NCBI RefSeq assembly: GCF_003129925.1
Contig: NZ_QFFN01000011.1
Location: 1-62,484, forward strand
From: Bifidobacterium catulorum
GTDB lineage: Bacteria; Actinomycetota; Actinomycetes; Actinomycetales; Bifidobacteriaceae
Length of the DNA: 62,484 nt
Direction of reading: 5' to 3'
The position numbers were made by a program, and so were the translations under genes. This document shows, piece after piece, positions 62,455 through 62,484 of this stretch. The notes beneath the pieces are model-generated. The model was given only the letters and a program-made list of their open reading frames with translations. It did not search any database and had not been told where the DNA came from. Position 1 is the first letter of the stretch. Each line of letters starts with the position of its first letter.

Positions 62455-62484
62455 CTGTCGCGGATACACATCTCCGAGCCCACG
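62455..62484 (-). other. Sequencing adapter at the contig end
   Basis: The last 30 bases match the reverse complement of the Nextera transposase read-2 adapter. The final 21 bases (62464-62484) are identical, CTGTC at 62455-62459 is identical and three of the four bases 62460-62463 differ. On the minus strand it reads SEMCIRDR, a known artefact peptide of this adapter. Confidence 0.85.

Noticed and set aside
62124..62483. 119-codon ORF on the minus strand at the contig end
   Set aside because: It begins within adapter sequence (SEMCIRDR) and runs antisense through the zinc-ribbon gene.

Overview
The window reads as one contig from a high-GC Gram-positive bacterium, almost certainly a Bifidobacterium. 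The support is the high-GC coding with conserved actinobacterial neighbourhoods (infC-rpmI-rplT-xerD), a 24-codon bL37 ribosomal protein gene, a MurE-type ligase without a diaminopimelate-type motif, and a xylose/polyol pathway that ends at xylulose kinase. No rRNA or tRNA gene and no CRISPR array were seen.

Layout. 1-5.8 kb: xerD, the IF3/L35/L20 operon on the minus strand (infC probably starts at AUU), a membrane protein fused to a spermidine-synthase-like domain, a glyoxalase-fold protein and a HAD phosphatase. 5.9-16.7 kb: a 10.8 kb defence island lying exactly between two near-identical direct repeats of 319/318 bp. It carries a leaderless-looking operon SNF2-type helicase / DUF4391 / Mod / Res / FRG-domain protein, that is an expanded type III-like restriction-modification locus, plus a two-gene DUF4160 unit. 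The repeats are copies of the divergent promoter region between the HAD gene and a PH-domain gene, so both flanking genes stay intact. 17-30 kb: PH-domain membrane pair, FMN-fold oxidase, ABC exporter with divergent TetR, thiamine pyrophosphokinase, ArsC-like protein, gap, Cys-tRNA deacylase, ispH, aldose epimerase and bL37. 30-44.6 kb: ECF sigma factor with a degenerate anti-sigma candidate, exonuclease, a probable peptidoglycan cross-bridge cluster (MurE-like ligase, Fem transferase, DegT-type aminotransferase, ATP-grasp ligase), smc, folC, aminopeptidase P and a NUDIX hydrolase.

45-62 kb: a pentose/polyol locus. A polyol dehydrogenase, an MFS permease, AraC and ROK regulators and xylulokinase form one half. 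A TetR regulator, a binding-protein-dependent sugar ABC transporter, a GH120 beta-xylosidase and xylose isomerase form the other half. Together they predict import and cleavage of xylo-oligosaccharides, isomerisation of xylose and oxidation of a pentitol to xylulose, with xylulose-5-phosphate then entering the bifid shunt. A Septu (PtuA-PtuB) defence pair sits between the beta-xylosidase and xylose isomerase genes. The binding-protein gene is frameshifted at a run of ten G just after its lipobox, which suggests either phase variation or a sequencing error.

The last 30 bases match the Nextera transposase adapter with three mismatches, so the right end of the contig is not genomic and the final ORF is truncated. 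Other observations concern several probable leaderless starts, an operator-like repeat array over the binding-protein promoter, and a terminator split by the right junction of the island.
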